The notes under the pieces were generated by a model, which worked only from the letters and a program-made list of their open reading frames with translations, was not told the DNA's origin and did not search any database. Position numbers and translations under genes: made by a program. A stretch of DNA of 64,000 nt from JBGLNJ01 sp034434835 (GTDB taxonomy: Bacteria > Chloroflexota > Anaerolineae > Fen-1058), in NCBI GenBank assembly GCA_034434835.1, contig DAOTXX010000179.1, forward strand, positions 1 through 64,000, read 5' to 3'. Shown piece by piece: positions 50,514-62,036 of this stretch. Every line of letters starts with the position of its first letter. The first letter of the stretch is position 1.

Positions 50514-51665
50514 CTAGTGCAGGGCCAGCACCTGGCGCGCGATGACCAGCCGCAAGATCTCGCTGGTGCCTTCGCCGATGGTCATGAGTCGCTGATCGCG
50601 GTAGATGCGCTCGACCGGGTACTCGGCGCTGTAGCCATAGCCACCGTGAATCTGGATCGCGTTCCAGCAAACCTTGTCCGCGATCTCGCTGGCAAACAGC
50701 TTGCCCATCGCGGCTTCTTTGGTAAAGGGCTTGCCGTTGGCCTTGAGCCAGGCCGCGCGATAGATCATCAGTCGCGCGGCTTCGATCTGCGTGGCCGCAT
50801 CGGCGATCATCCATTGGACCGCCTGATGCCTGGCGATGGGGACGCCAAAGGCCTGTCGCTCTTGAGCGTATTTGCATGCCTCCTCAAAAGCGGCCTGCGC
50901 CAGCCCAACACTGAGCGCGCCGATGCTGATGCGCCCGCCGTCGAGCGTCTGGAGCGCCTGGCGCAGCCCGCGCCCTTCCTCGCCCAGCAGGTTCTCCAGC
51001 GGCACGCGCACGTCGTCGTATTTGACGGCGTGAGTGGGCGAGCCTTTCACGCCCATCTTTTTCTCCGCCGGGCCGATAGAGAGGCCGGGCGTGTCCGTCG
51101 GCACGATGATCATGGAAAGCGAATGACTGCCGCCGCGCTTGTCGGTCCGGCACAGGGTGACGATCGTTTCCGCGATCGAGGCGTTGGTGCACCACATCTT
51201 TTCGCCGTTGAGGACCCATTCGTTGCCCCGGCGCTCGGCGTACACCCGGACGCCGCCTTGCAAGTCGCTGCCCGCGCCTGGCTCGGTGAGCGCCAACGCC
51301 CCCAGCTTACCTTTGCCGGTCGCCAACAAGGGCAGCCACTTGCGCTTTTGTTCTTCGGTCCCGAACATCGCGATCGGCGCGCAGCCCAGCCCGTTGTGCG
51401 CCGCAATCGCCAGCCCGGTCGAGCCGCAGCCCCAGCCGATCTCTTCGATGGCGATCGCCGAGCTGACTGCGTCCACGCCCGCGCCGCCATATTCTTCTGG
51501 AACACTCAGGCCCAGCAATCCCAGCGGCCCCATCTTTTTGACCGCTTCCGCGTTGAACTCGGAGGCTTCGTCGGTGTGGCGCGCGCGCGGCGCCAGCTCT
51601 TTCTCGGCAAACTCGTGCACCATGTCGCGGAACATTTGTTGTTCTTGGGTGAGTTGAAAATCCAT
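50514..51665 (-). CDS. acyl-CoA dehydrogenase (second copy)
   Basis: A 383-residue acyl-CoA dehydrogenase with 'ALTEPGAGSDLQGG', 'CTNASIAETIVTLCRT', 'QIHGGYGYSAEYPVERIYRD' and the catalytic-Glu segment 'IGEGTSEI' near residue 365. It is related to, but clearly distinct from, the copy at 1611-2771, and a different chain length or branched substrate is likely. ATG at 51665 has AGGAGA 11 bases upstream; the longer reading frame to 51728 has none. It stands alone, between a sensor protein and a small lipoprotein. Confidence 0.93.
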   Translation of the reverse strand: MDFQLTQEQQMFRDMVHEFAEKELAPRARHTDEASEFNAEAVKKMGPLGLLGLSVPEEYGGAGVDAVSSAIAIEEIGWGCGSTGLAIAAHNGLGCAPIAMFGTEEQKRKWLPLLATGKGKLGALALTEPGAGSDLQGGVRVYAERRGNEWVLNGEKMWCTNASIAETIVTLCRTDKRGGSHSLSMIIVPTDTPGLSIGPAEKKMGVKGSPTHAVKYDDVRVPLENLLGEEGRGLRQALQTLDGGRISIGALSVGLAQAAFEEACKYAQERQAFGVPIARHQAVQWMIADAATQIEAARLMIYRAAWLKANGKPFTKEAAMGKLFASEIADKVCWNAIQIHGGYGYSAEYPVERIYRDQRLMTIGEGTSEILRLVIARQVLALH

Positions 51666-51752
51666 GAGGGCTTTTCTCCTGCTGGTGATGTTAGGAATGG
51701 TGTCTGGGGTTGAATCTGTGACCCGCACCTCCCGCCGATCGATCCTGGCAAA

Positions 51753-52190
51753 TCACGGTCGGTCCGGCGCGCGTCCCCCCGCCGGGGGCAAGATGTTGGG
51801 TGGGGGCGGCGTGGGCGTCACTGGCCGCGTTGGGCTAGGCGTGAGCGTGGGCGTGGCGAGCGCCAGCGCCGTCGAGGTGGCATTAGCAAACTGGGCGTTG
51901 ATCGTCGCCAAAAAGCTCGCCTGGTCAAATGGCGTTGGCGTGATAGTGGGCCAGACAGGCGGGGGGGTGCTCGTCACAATGTAGCCGCCAATGGCCTGGA
52001 TCGTCGCCGCGATGACGGTCGCGTTAAAATCAATGCTGTCGCGCGGGATGCGCGTGCGCGTGGCGGTGTGTGTGAGGGTAGGCTGTGCCTGGCCGATGGC
52101 GAGGTTTTCCCCCAGCACACCGCAACTCAGGCTGAGCGCGATCAAGAGCAGGATGACAGTGCCTGCCACGACAATGCGCCTGTTTCGCAT
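51753..52190 (-). CDS. small PT-rich lipoprotein
   Basis: A 145-residue exported protein with a signal peptide ending in lipobox 'LSLSC' (Cys near residue 23), a Thr/Ala-rich stretch, a helix-forming segment ('IDFNATVIAATIQAIGGYIV') and two Pro-Thr clusters ending in 'PTPPPPNILPP'. Strong GAGGAGG ribosome binding site. No known domain; surface-exposed and probably anchored in the membrane by lipid. Confidence 0.75.
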   Translation of the reverse strand: MRNRRIVVAGTVILLLIALSLSCGVLGENLAIGQAQPTLTHTATRTRIPRDSIDFNATVIAATIQAIGGYIVTSTPPPVWPTITPTPFDQASFLATINAQFANATSTALALATPTLTPSPTRPVTPTPPPPNILPPAGGRAPDRP

Positions 52191-52269
52191 TCGCCTCCTC
52201 GTCCTCCCAGTCAGTTGACCACCATTATACCCGACTGTGGCGAATTGGCGTAACCGACCACAAGTGTGT

Positions 52270-52398
52270 CTTGGAGCCTATCCGAAAACTAGCGGGTCGG
52301 GCTCCCACGCCCGCCTTCTCCCCCTGCGAAGCGGAGGGAGTTGGAGGGAGGCGGCGGCGTGGGAGCCGCCTGTGCTGGGTTTTCGGATAGGTTCTTGG
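52270..52398. mobile_element. MITE-like element with CCTATCCGAAAAC ends
   Basis: Left end AGCCTATCCGAAAAC (52275-52289) and right end GTTTTCGGATAGGTTC (52379-52394) match over 13 bases, with nested GGCTCCCACGCC/GGCGTGGGAGCC arms inside. TTG occurs just outside both ends. Non-coding, 120 bp. The terminal sequence resembles those of IS5-group elements as I recall them. Confidence 0.6.
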
Positions 52399-52426
52399 CG
52401 TAGTCACGACTTTCGTGAGAAAGCGG

Positions 52427-52647
52427 CTAGCAGCCTGTCGGAGAGAAAACTGCCGATGCAAAACATCGCTCATTTCGTCATTCTGAGGCCCCGCAGGGGC
52501 CGAAGAATCTCGTGGGGGGAAAGTGTGCTCCGAGAGCGAGATTCTTCGTCGCTCCGGCGGCTCCGCCGCCTCCGCTTCCCTCCCCTTCACTTCGTTCAGG
52601 GTCAGGACAGGCTCTCAGAATGACAGCCTTCTCTGACAAACTGCTAG
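52427..52647. mobile_element. MITE-like element with CTAG flanks
   Basis: The 213-bp unit 52431-52643 has ends CAGCCTGTCGGAGA (left) and, complemented, CAGTTTGTCAGAGA (right). CTAG flanks it on both sides (52427-52430 and 52644-52647), as a 4-bp target duplication would. Inside, CATTCTGAG and its complement CTCAGAATG form a second inverted pair. No gene inside. Confidence 0.6.
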
Positions 52648-52664
52648 AGCCGCCACTACGGGGA

Positions 52665-53078
52665 CTAGGCGTCTGGTTTGTCCGATGGCGCTTCGGTTTC
52701 TTGTTCTAGTCTGTTGATAGTCTTTTGCAGCTCTGTGCTGAGCTGGCGTAGCGCAGACACGAGCTGCGGCCTGGTTTCCTGCCAGGTCTTTTCACCGGCT
52801 GCGCGGAGGGACTGGGCGGCTCTTTCGGCCTCGGCGCGAGCCTTTTGACCCTCTGGCGATGCAGAGGCCTCTTTGATCGCCTTGCTTACTTCGTTGATCA
52901 TGGTCTCCAGGCCGTTTTGCATTTCGCGCACGTGACGGCGGGTATTTTCGTCCTCCCATGCGGTGCGAAAAACATTCGCCAGGCTATTGCCCAGCGCCTC
53001 GAATTGCTTGCCCACTTCGCGCCAGGCTTCGGCGGTTGTTGATCGGCCGGGTGGTGGGGTAGTCTGCTCGTCGGTCAT
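52665..53078 (-). CDS. small helical coiled-coil protein, unknown function
   Basis: A 137-residue soluble protein, Pro-rich at the first 12 residues and then almost all helix ('REVGKQFEALGNSLANVFRT', 'KAIKEASASPEGQKARAEA', 'QLVSALRQLSTELQKTINR'). No signal peptide or membrane helix. Similar small helical proteins are widespread in Chloroflexota, but I cannot name a function. GAGGTGA lies 5 bases before the ATG. Flanked on both sides by repeat-rich spacers. Confidence 0.7.
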   Translation of the reverse strand: MTDEQTTPPPGRSTTAEAWREVGKQFEALGNSLANVFRTAWEDENTRRHVREMQNGLETMINEVSKAIKEASASPEGQKARAEAERAAQSLRAAGEKTWQETRPQLVSALRQLSTELQKTINRLEQETEAPSDKPDA

Positions 53079-53517
53079 CGTTTCACCTCGCTTTGTAGTT
53101 ATACTGCCAACAGTTATAAACTTTCATTCTGTCTGTAGGTCATTGGCCGTCGCGCACTGTCATGGCGAGCGCCCGCAGGGCGCGAAGCAATCTCTTGCGC
53201 TCGCTGGAGATTGCTTCGGCCTTCGGCCTCGCAATGACAAAATGAAACTTGGTGGCCGCGCCGAGTATATTCAGCCAATGCCTTTCCTAAAGGCTTGCAG
53301 GGCCCTGTCAACGAATATCAAACGAATAAACGAATGAGGGTCACGCCTCTCTATCAGCGATTCGTTGACGGATTCCCGCTGAACAGTTACCTCACTTTTA
53401 TTGTAGCCGGGCTTCTCGCGCGCCGGGCGGGCGTGTACCTTGCCCGCGTGCTTGATTCTGCAAAGCCGGGGCAAGATGCCGGGCCAAGCCTGTGGGCATA
53501 GCAAATTATACACCCGA
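53079..53517. repeat. spacer with GTCATTGCGAG-type inverted element
   Basis: No gene is seen. Positions 53159-53238 form an inverted repeat: GTCATGGCGAG with CTCGCAATGAC (outer), and GAAGCAATCTC (53184-53194) with GAGATTGCTTC (53207-53217, inner). The rest is without recognisable feature. A related single-sided copy is near 22011. Confidence 0.6.
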
Positions 53518-56295
<2,778 letters not shown>

Positions 56296-56311
56296 CCTCT
56301 GCCTCGTCAAA

Positions 56312-56359
56312 CGTCAGGCGTCAAACGTTATCGAATGTTTTGGCGTTTGACGCCTGACG
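56312..56359. repeat. 16-bp perfect inverted repeat between FAD and Mo subunit genes
   Basis: CGTCAGGCGTCAAACG (56312-56327) and CGTTTGACGCCTGACG (56344-56359) are exact complements around a 16-base loop. Each arm is itself made of CGTCAAA-type heptads. It fills the 66-base gap between the two genes and would form an intra-operon hairpin. Confidence 0.85.
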
Positions 56360-56361
56360 CA

Positions 56362-57255
56362 TCACGCTTTCGCCCGCTCAATCGCCGAGTTCAAGACCTG
56401 TCTCAATAGAACACACAGCATTTCGCGTCGGTACTCGGCGGTAGCGCGATGGGCACTGGTGCGCGGATGACATTCGCTCAGTAAGACCGGGATGGCGGCT
56501 TCGATCGTCTCGGTAGTCGCTGGTTTGCCGGTGAGGAACGCTTGAACGGCGCGAGCGCAATACGGCGTCGGAGCGACCGGGCCGACCGCGACGCGCACAC
56601 TGCTGATGATATGGCCGTCAAGCTCAAGTCGGGCAGCCATTCCCAAGATCGGCAGCGCGACGCCTTGGGGGCGCATGATGCGCGCAAAGGCCGAGGCTTC
56701 GCCCGGGCCCGTGGGGGTGAATCGCAGCGCCGAGATCATCTCGCGTGTCGGATCCACCCACGACCGGCCCGGCCCAAGATATAGCTTTTCCAGAGGCAGC
56801 CATTCCGAGTCGAACCCGTGCCCGTTCCCGTGTGACTTGCGAGCGACCTGCGCCTCTCCGCCTAACGCCAGGAGCGCGAGCGTTCCGTCGCCGGCGGGCA
56901 GTGCGTGAGCAATATTGCCGGCCAGTGTCGCCACGTTGCGCACCTGCGGCCCGCCGATCACGCCGCAGCCTTCGGCCAGCGCCGTGCCATGCTGCTGGAT
57001 CAATGGCGAATTGACGATCTGCGCATGTGTCACGCCGCAGCCGATGACGATGTGATCGCCTTCGCGTCGGATGTCGCTGGCGCCGGCAATGCGCGTCACA
57101 TCCACGAGCGCCTGGAGAGGAGGGCGGTGACCTTGCTGGAGTTCGAGGATGAGGTCTGTGCCGCCGCCCACGATACGCGCCTGGCCGTTGTACGAGGCCA
57201 GCAGCGCGAGTGCCTCACTGATGGAGGTCGGTAGATGGTAATCTTGCCACAACAT
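56362..57255 (-). CDS. FAD-binding subunit of the molybdopterin hydroxylase
   Basis: A 297-residue CoxM/XdhB-type flavoprotein. FAD-binding motifs are 'ARIVGGGTDLILELQQG' (near residue 26) and 'GPQVRNVATLAGNIAHALPAGDG' in pieces (near 103), with a C-terminal CO-dehydrogenase flavoprotein domain. It moves electrons from the 2Fe-2S clusters of the fused partner (53518-56295) to an acceptor. GAGG lies 6-7 bases before the ATG. The third subunit normally seen in such enzymes is not missing: two are fused in the neighbour. Confidence 0.92.
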   Translation of the reverse strand: MLWQDYHLPTSISEALALLASYNGQARIVGGGTDLILELQQGHRPPLQALVDVTRIAGASDIRREGDHIVIGCGVTHAQIVNSPLIQQHGTALAEGCGVIGGPQVRNVATLAGNIAHALPAGDGTLALLALGGEAQVARKSHGNGHGFDSEWLPLEKLYLGPGRSWVDPTREMISALRFTPTGPGEASAFARIMRPQGVALPILGMAARLELDGHIISSVRVAVGPVAPTPYCARAVQAFLTGKPATTETIEAAIPVLLSECHPRTSAHRATAEYRREMLCVLLRQVLNSAIERAKA

Positions 57256-57430
57256 GGCAGCCTCAGCGATTCGGGGTGTGGTGCTGACCGGCGCTTTTCG
57301 CCGGGCGGGGAAGCCCGGCGCCGACGTGCGTCCGACGCGCGCCGACCGATCAGCCGATGGACGGGGAAAATTCTAGCACAGGTTCAGCAGCGGAGCAAGG
57401 ATGCAGGTTTCAGAGGGCGCGTGCTGAGCG

Positions 57431-58204
57431 TCAGTCTCGCCTCAATCCCCGCCGAGTTTCCGCGGCGGCCGTGCTGGCAGCAGCGCGCAGCAAGCGCGTG
57501 TCGTCGGCCGGCGTGACAAGGCGAAAGCCGCGCTCGGAAAGCCTGATCGCATTTTCCGGTGTGTAGGCGTGAACGCCGGGCACTATATTATGCCTGGCAG
57601 CAGCGTTCAGGATCGTGTCGAGTGTGCGCATCAACGTCGGGTCGTTCAAGTCACCCACGCGGGGCAGCCCCAGGCTCAAGCTCAGATCGGATGGCCCCAC
57701 ATAGACCCCGTCGAGACCCGGGGTGGCGAGGATGTCGTCGAGGTGCTCAAGGGCCTCGACGGTTTCGATCATCGCCAGCGTGAGGATCGTCTCATTCGCG
57801 TGCGCGGCGTAATCTTGCCCGGCATAGACGGCGGCGCGCGTCGGACCGTAGCTGCGATACCCGGCGGGCGCATATCGGCACGCGCCCACAAACGCCTCGG
57901 CTTGGGCTCGGTTGTTGATCATCGGGCAGATGATCCCGTACACGCCCGCATCCAACATGCGCATGATGATGGCCGGGTCATTCCACGGCACGCGCGCCAG
58001 CGGCACCACGTCGGTCGTCGAGATCGCTTGTAGCATAGACAGGGCGATCTGATAATCCGGCAATCCGTGTTGCGTGTCAATCGTGAGCGAATCAAAGCCG
58101 GCGTGTGCCATCACTTCGGCAGTCCACGCGCTCGGAATCGTGAGCCAGGAGTTGACGACCGTCTTGCCCTCTCGCCAGAGTTGTTTGAGTTTGTTTTCTC
58201 GCAT
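57431..58204 (-). CDS. HpcH/HpaI family aldolase
   Basis: A 257-residue class II pyruvate aldolase (2,4-dihydroxyhept-2-ene-1,7-dioate / 4-hydroxy-2-oxoheptanedioate type). 'AGFDSLTIDTQHGLPDYQ' contains the catalytic His, 'VPLARVPWNDP' the pyruvate-binding Arg, 'AMIETVEALEHLDDI' the metal-binding Glu, and 'VYVGPSDLSLSLG' the metal-binding Asp. It cleaves aldol compounds into pyruvate and an aldehyde. It begins one base after the dnaE stop, so it is translated with dnaE; its link to the next genes (hydroxylase) is only spatial, 175 bases on. Confidence 0.93.
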   Translation of the reverse strand: MRENKLKQLWREGKTVVNSWLTIPSAWTAEVMAHAGFDSLTIDTQHGLPDYQIALSMLQAISTTDVVPLARVPWNDPAIIMRMLDAGVYGIICPMINNRAQAEAFVGACRYAPAGYRSYGPTRAAVYAGQDYAAHANETILTLAMIETVEALEHLDDILATPGLDGVYVGPSDLSLSLGLPRVGDLNDPTLMRTLDTILNAAARHNIVPGVHAYTPENAIRLSERGFRLVTPADDTRLLRAAASTAAAETRRGLRRD

Positions 58205-58205
58205 G

Positions 58206-61200
58206 TTATGGCTGCATCTCCACCTTGACTGCGCCTGGCCCCAACATCTTTTCCAGGTCGCTCACCAGTTCTGGGCTAAAGCATGTACAGTGGTTGGGAA
58301 ATTCCATCTCAATCGCGCCGTTGCCGCCGCCAGTCAGGCGAAACTTGAAGCGATCGCGCCCTCCGCGGCTGGTGAGCAGGCGATGCACTTCACTCAGCAG
58401 GCTCATGTCGCGCTCATGGTTGCCGCTGCGCACGAGCGTGATCGTCAATAGACGTGGCCTGGTGTCATTGACCGTCTGAGCTGTGGATTGTTGGGTTGGC
58501 TGATCTGACGTTGGTGCAACCGGCTCGGCTGGCTGACCGTTGACCAGCCCGCGACGGGGACCCGCGGCAGACCGCTCGTCACTCGTTACACTCGCTTCGC
58601 TCGCTACTGTCCACTCATAATCCGGTGGAGGAATGTCTGGCTCGATATCCCACACCGGCTCGGGTTCAGCGACGTGACGCGGCGGAACCAGCATGACGGG
58701 CCTGGGCGCAGGCACGGCATCGGCGGGGCGAGCCACGCTGATCTGATCGGTGGCCGAATCGGCAATGATCTTGGGCTGCTTGCCGGTCGCGTCCACCTTG
58801 CCGCGCACGAGCACGACCTTGTCCGGCTGCCAGATGGACTGGGTCTGCTGCCAGACGCGCGGAAAGAGCACGATCTCGGTGGTGCCTTGCAGGTCTTCCA
58901 GGCCGGCAAACGCCATCGGATCACCCTTTTTGGTCGTCAGACGGCGGACGTACGTCACCATGCCCGCGACGACGACTTTTTGATTTGCCATGTCCTCGCT
59001 GATCTGGCCACACATCACGGTGACCGTATCATGCAAGTCGGCCATCACGCGCGCGAGAGGATGTTCGGAGATGTAACCGCCGACGAGTTCTTTTTCCCAA
59101 GTGAGCTTTTCTTTGGCGGGGGCCTCTTCCACGTTGGGCAAGGGCGTCAGCACGGACATCTCCGCCGTTGGGCCGGCCGCGCCAAAGAGCGTCATCTGGC
59201 CCAGGTCGGCGGCGCGATGCGCCTGCGACGAGAGGCCCAGCATCCGGTCCAGGATCGTGAGTAGCTGCGCACGGCGTCCGAACTCGTCAAACGCACCAGC
59301 CTTGACCAGGCTTTCGAGCGCGCGGCGATTCACCTGCCGCAAGTCCACGCGACGGCAAAAGTCGTCGAGGTTGCGGAATGGGCCATCGCCCCCCCGTGCC
59401 TCGAGGATGACCTGCACCGGGCCTTCCCCGACGTTCTTGATCGCGCCCATGCCAAAGCGAATGGCCGGGATGCAATCGCCGCTTTTGCCCTGGCACGTCT
59501 CGATGGAGAAATCCAGGACACTGTGGTTCACGCTGGGCTTCAGAACCGGAATCCCCATCCGGCGACACTCGGCCATCAGAAAGCCGATTTTGTCTGTGTT
59601 GTTTCGCTCGACCGAAAGCAGCGCTGTCATGTACTCGATCGGATAATGCGCTTTGAGAAAAGCCGTCTGGCAAGTGATGACGGCATAGTCGGCTGCGTGT
59701 GCTTTGTTAAAGCCGTAGCGCGCAAAGAACTCGATGTCGTCATAGATCGAGGCCGCGACTCGTTCTTCGATGCCGTTCTGGATCGCGCCATGGATAAAGC
59801 GCGCGCGGTGCTCGTCAATTTTCTCCCGGATCTTTTTACCGACCGCTTTGCGGATCTGATCGGCATCGCCCGGCGAGTAGCCGGCCAGCTCGCTGGCGAT
59901 GCGAATGATTTGCTCCTGGTAGACCGTAATGCCATAGGTTTCCGCCAAGATCGGTTCGAGCTTGGGGTGCTTGTACTCGACCTTCTCTTGGCCGTGCATA
60001 CGGCGGATGTAGGTGGGGATGTATTCGAGCGGGCCGGGTCGAAACAGCGAGATCGCCGCGACAATGTGCTCAAAGCGGGTCGGGCGCATCTCCATCAGCA
60101 CGCGCCGCATGCCCGAACCTTCCACCTGGAACACACCGGCCACGTCGCCGCGCGCCAGCAGCTCGAACGCTTTCGGATCGTCAATCGGGATGTTTTCCAG
60201 GTTGAACTCGACGCCGTGATTCTGCTGGATGAGCTCGCACGCGCGGCGCATGATCGTCAGCGTGCTCAAGCCCAGGAAATCCACCTTGAGCAAGCCGATC
60301 GCGTCGCACGTGTTCATCTCGAACTGGGTGACGATGCCCAGACCCGATTCATCTGTGCCCTTAGTCGGGCGGTGCAGCGGCGTGTACTCGACCAGCGGCC
60401 TGTCGGAGATGATGACGCCCGCGGCATGCGTGCTGGCGTGCCGCACGACCCCTTCGAGTTTTTGCGCCGTGTCGAGCAGCTCGTGGATATAGCCCACGGA
60501 TCCGTATTTCTGTTTGAGGTCTGGCACCTGCTCGATCGCTTCGGCGAGGGAGACGGGCTTGCCGGGGATGGCCGGGATGAGCTTGGCGACGCTGTCCACT
60601 TCACCTAACGGAATGTCGAGCGCGCGGCCCACGTCGCGCACGGCGGCGCGCGCCCCCATCGTCCCAAAGGCGATGATCTGAGCGACGTTCTCATGACCGT
60701 ATTTCTGCACGGCGTATTCGATCATCTCGCCGCGCCGGTCATCGGGAAAGTCCATGTCAATGTCGGGCATCGAGATACGGCCCGGGTTGAGGAAGCGCTC
60801 AAAGAGCAGCCCATGCGCCAGCGGGTCGAGCCGCGTGATGCCGGTGCAGTAAGCGACCATCGAGCCGGCGCCGGAGCCGCGCACGTTCCACCAGATGCCG
60901 CGTTCTTTGGCGTGGCGCGTCAGGTCCCATACGATGAGAAAATAATTGTCGAATCCCATCTGGTGGATCACAGTGAGTTCGTAATCGAGGCGCTGGCGGA
61001 TCGCCGGGTCGTCCGCACGCGCGCCGTAACGCTCACGCAGGCCATCCTCGCATAATTGGCGCAGGAACGATTCTGCCGTGTGACCCTGTGGAACGGGAAA
61101 GATCGGCAGGTGATAGCCGGTCGGATCCAGAGCGACGTTGCACATCTCGGCGATCGCCAGCGGTGTGACGAGCGCCTCGGGGGCCTCGCTGCCGAACAGC

Positions 61201-61964
61201 GCCGCCATCTCCTCGGCGGACTTGAGATAGTACGATCGGTCGGTCATCCGCATCCGGTCGGGCTGGCTCACCAGGCTGCCCGTGCCGACGCACAGCAATA
61301 CATCTTGCGCCATCCAATCGTCGGCGTGGATATAGTGGACGTCGTTGGTCGCCACAAGCTTGAGATCGAACTCTTTGGCCCAGCGGATGAGTTGCGCGTT
61401 GGCCTTGTCCAGACCGGGGATGTTGTCATGCCATTGCAATTCGAGATAGTAACGCTCCGGCCCGAATGTCTCTCGATACCAGGTCAGCGCGCTTTTGGCC
61501 TTGTCCACCTGACCGTTGAGCAAAAGCTCTGGCACTTCGGACGAGCCGCAGCCGCTCAAGCAGATCAGGCCTTCGCTGTAACGCGCCAGGATGTCTTTGT
61601 CCACGCGCGGCTTGTAGTAAAAGCCTTCGAGCTGCGCCAGGCTGGCCAGTTGGTACAGATTCCGGACGCCCGTATTATTCTGCGCCAGGAGCAACAGGTG
61701 ATACTGGCTCTTGTCCTTTTGAGGATCGCGGTCAAAGCGCGAGCGTGGGGCGAGGTAAGCCTCGATGCCGATGATGGGCTGGAGGCCGGCTTTTTTGGCC
61801 GCATTGTAAAACTCGATCGTGCCGAACATGACGCCGTGATCGGTCAGCGCAATAGCGGGCTGGCCCAGCTCTTGGGCGCGCGCGACGAGCCTGCCGGTGT
61901 TGCACAGGCCATCGAGCAGCGAGTATTCACTGTGGACGTGGAGATGAACGAATGGATCGGACAT
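58206..61964 (-). CDS. dnaE: DNA polymerase III alpha subunit
   Basis: A 1252-residue DnaE1-type replicative polymerase. N-terminal PHP domain ('FVHLHVHSEYSLLDG'), polymerase core with the Asp catalytic pair in 'PDIDMDFPDDRRGEMIEYAV' (near residue 400) and a further Asp later, the HhH and OB-fold (from about 990, 'VVVAGMVTYVRRLTTKKGDP'), and a C-terminal tail with a Pro-rich spacer and a last 70-residue domain. Length is near normal for DnaE1, slightly longer because of the spacer. ATG at 61964 gives the family start; the GTG extension to 62009 does not. The gene runs into the HpcH/HpaI gene with a 1-base gap. Confidence 0.96.
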   Translation of the reverse strand: MSDPFVHLHVHSEYSLLDGLCNTGRLVARAQELGQPAIALTDHGVMFGTIEFYNAAKKAGLQPIIGIEAYLAPRSRFDRDPQKDKSQYHLLLLAQNNTGVRNLYQLASLAQLEGFYYKPRVDKDILARYSEGLICLSGCGSSEVPELLLNGQVDKAKSALTWYRETFGPERYYLELQWHDNIPGLDKANAQLIRWAKEFDLKLVATNDVHYIHADDWMAQDVLLCVGTGSLVSQPDRMRMTDRSYYLKSAEEMAALFGSEAPEALVTPLAIAEMCNVALDPTGYHLPIFPVPQGHTAESFLRQLCEDGLRERYGARADDPAIRQRLDYELTVIHQMGFDNYFLIVWDLTRHAKERGIWWNVRGSGAGSMVAYCTGITRLDPLAHGLLFERFLNPGRISMPDIDMDFPDDRRGEMIEYAVQKYGHENVAQIIAFGTMGARAAVRDVGRALDIPLGEVDSVAKLIPAIPGKPVSLAEAIEQVPDLKQKYGSVGYIHELLDTAQKLEGVVRHASTHAAGVIISDRPLVEYTPLHRPTKGTDESGLGIVTQFEMNTCDAIGLLKVDFLGLSTLTIMRRACELIQQNHGVEFNLENIPIDDPKAFELLARGDVAGVFQVEGSGMRRVLMEMRPTRFEHIVAAISLFRPGPLEYIPTYIRRMHGQEKVEYKHPKLEPILAETYGITVYQEQIIRIASELAGYSPGDADQIRKAVGKKIREKIDEHRARFIHGAIQNGIEERVAASIYDDIEFFARYGFNKAHAADYAVITCQTAFLKAHYPIEYMTALLSVERNNTDKIGFLMAECRRMGIPVLKPSVNHSVLDFSIETCQGKSGDCIPAIRFGMGAIKNVGEGPVQVILEARGGDGPFRNLDDFCRRVDLRQVNRRALESLVKAGAFDEFGRRAQLLTILDRMLGLSSQAHRAADLGQMTLFGAAGPTAEMSVLTPLPNVEEAPAKEKLTWEKELVGGYISEHPLARVMADLHDTVTVMCGQISEDMANQKVVVAGMVTYVRRLTTKKGDPMAFAGLEDLQGTTEIVLFPRVWQQTQSIWQPDKVVLVRGKVDATGKQPKIIADSATDQISVARPADAVPAPRPVMLVPPRHVAEPEPVWDIEPDIPPPDYEWTVASEASVTSDERSAAGPRRGLVNGQPAEPVAPTSDQPTQQSTAQTVNDTRPRLLTITLVRSGNHERDMSLLSEVHRLLTSRGGRDRFKFRLTGGGNGAIEMEFPNHCTCFSPELVSDLEKMLGPGAVKVEMQP

Positions 61965-62036
61965 GCCTGCTACCCGGTGATCGGTTCTCGATGTTTGGTC
62001 AACGGACACGCTTCATCCGCCTCCCGGAATATCCCC

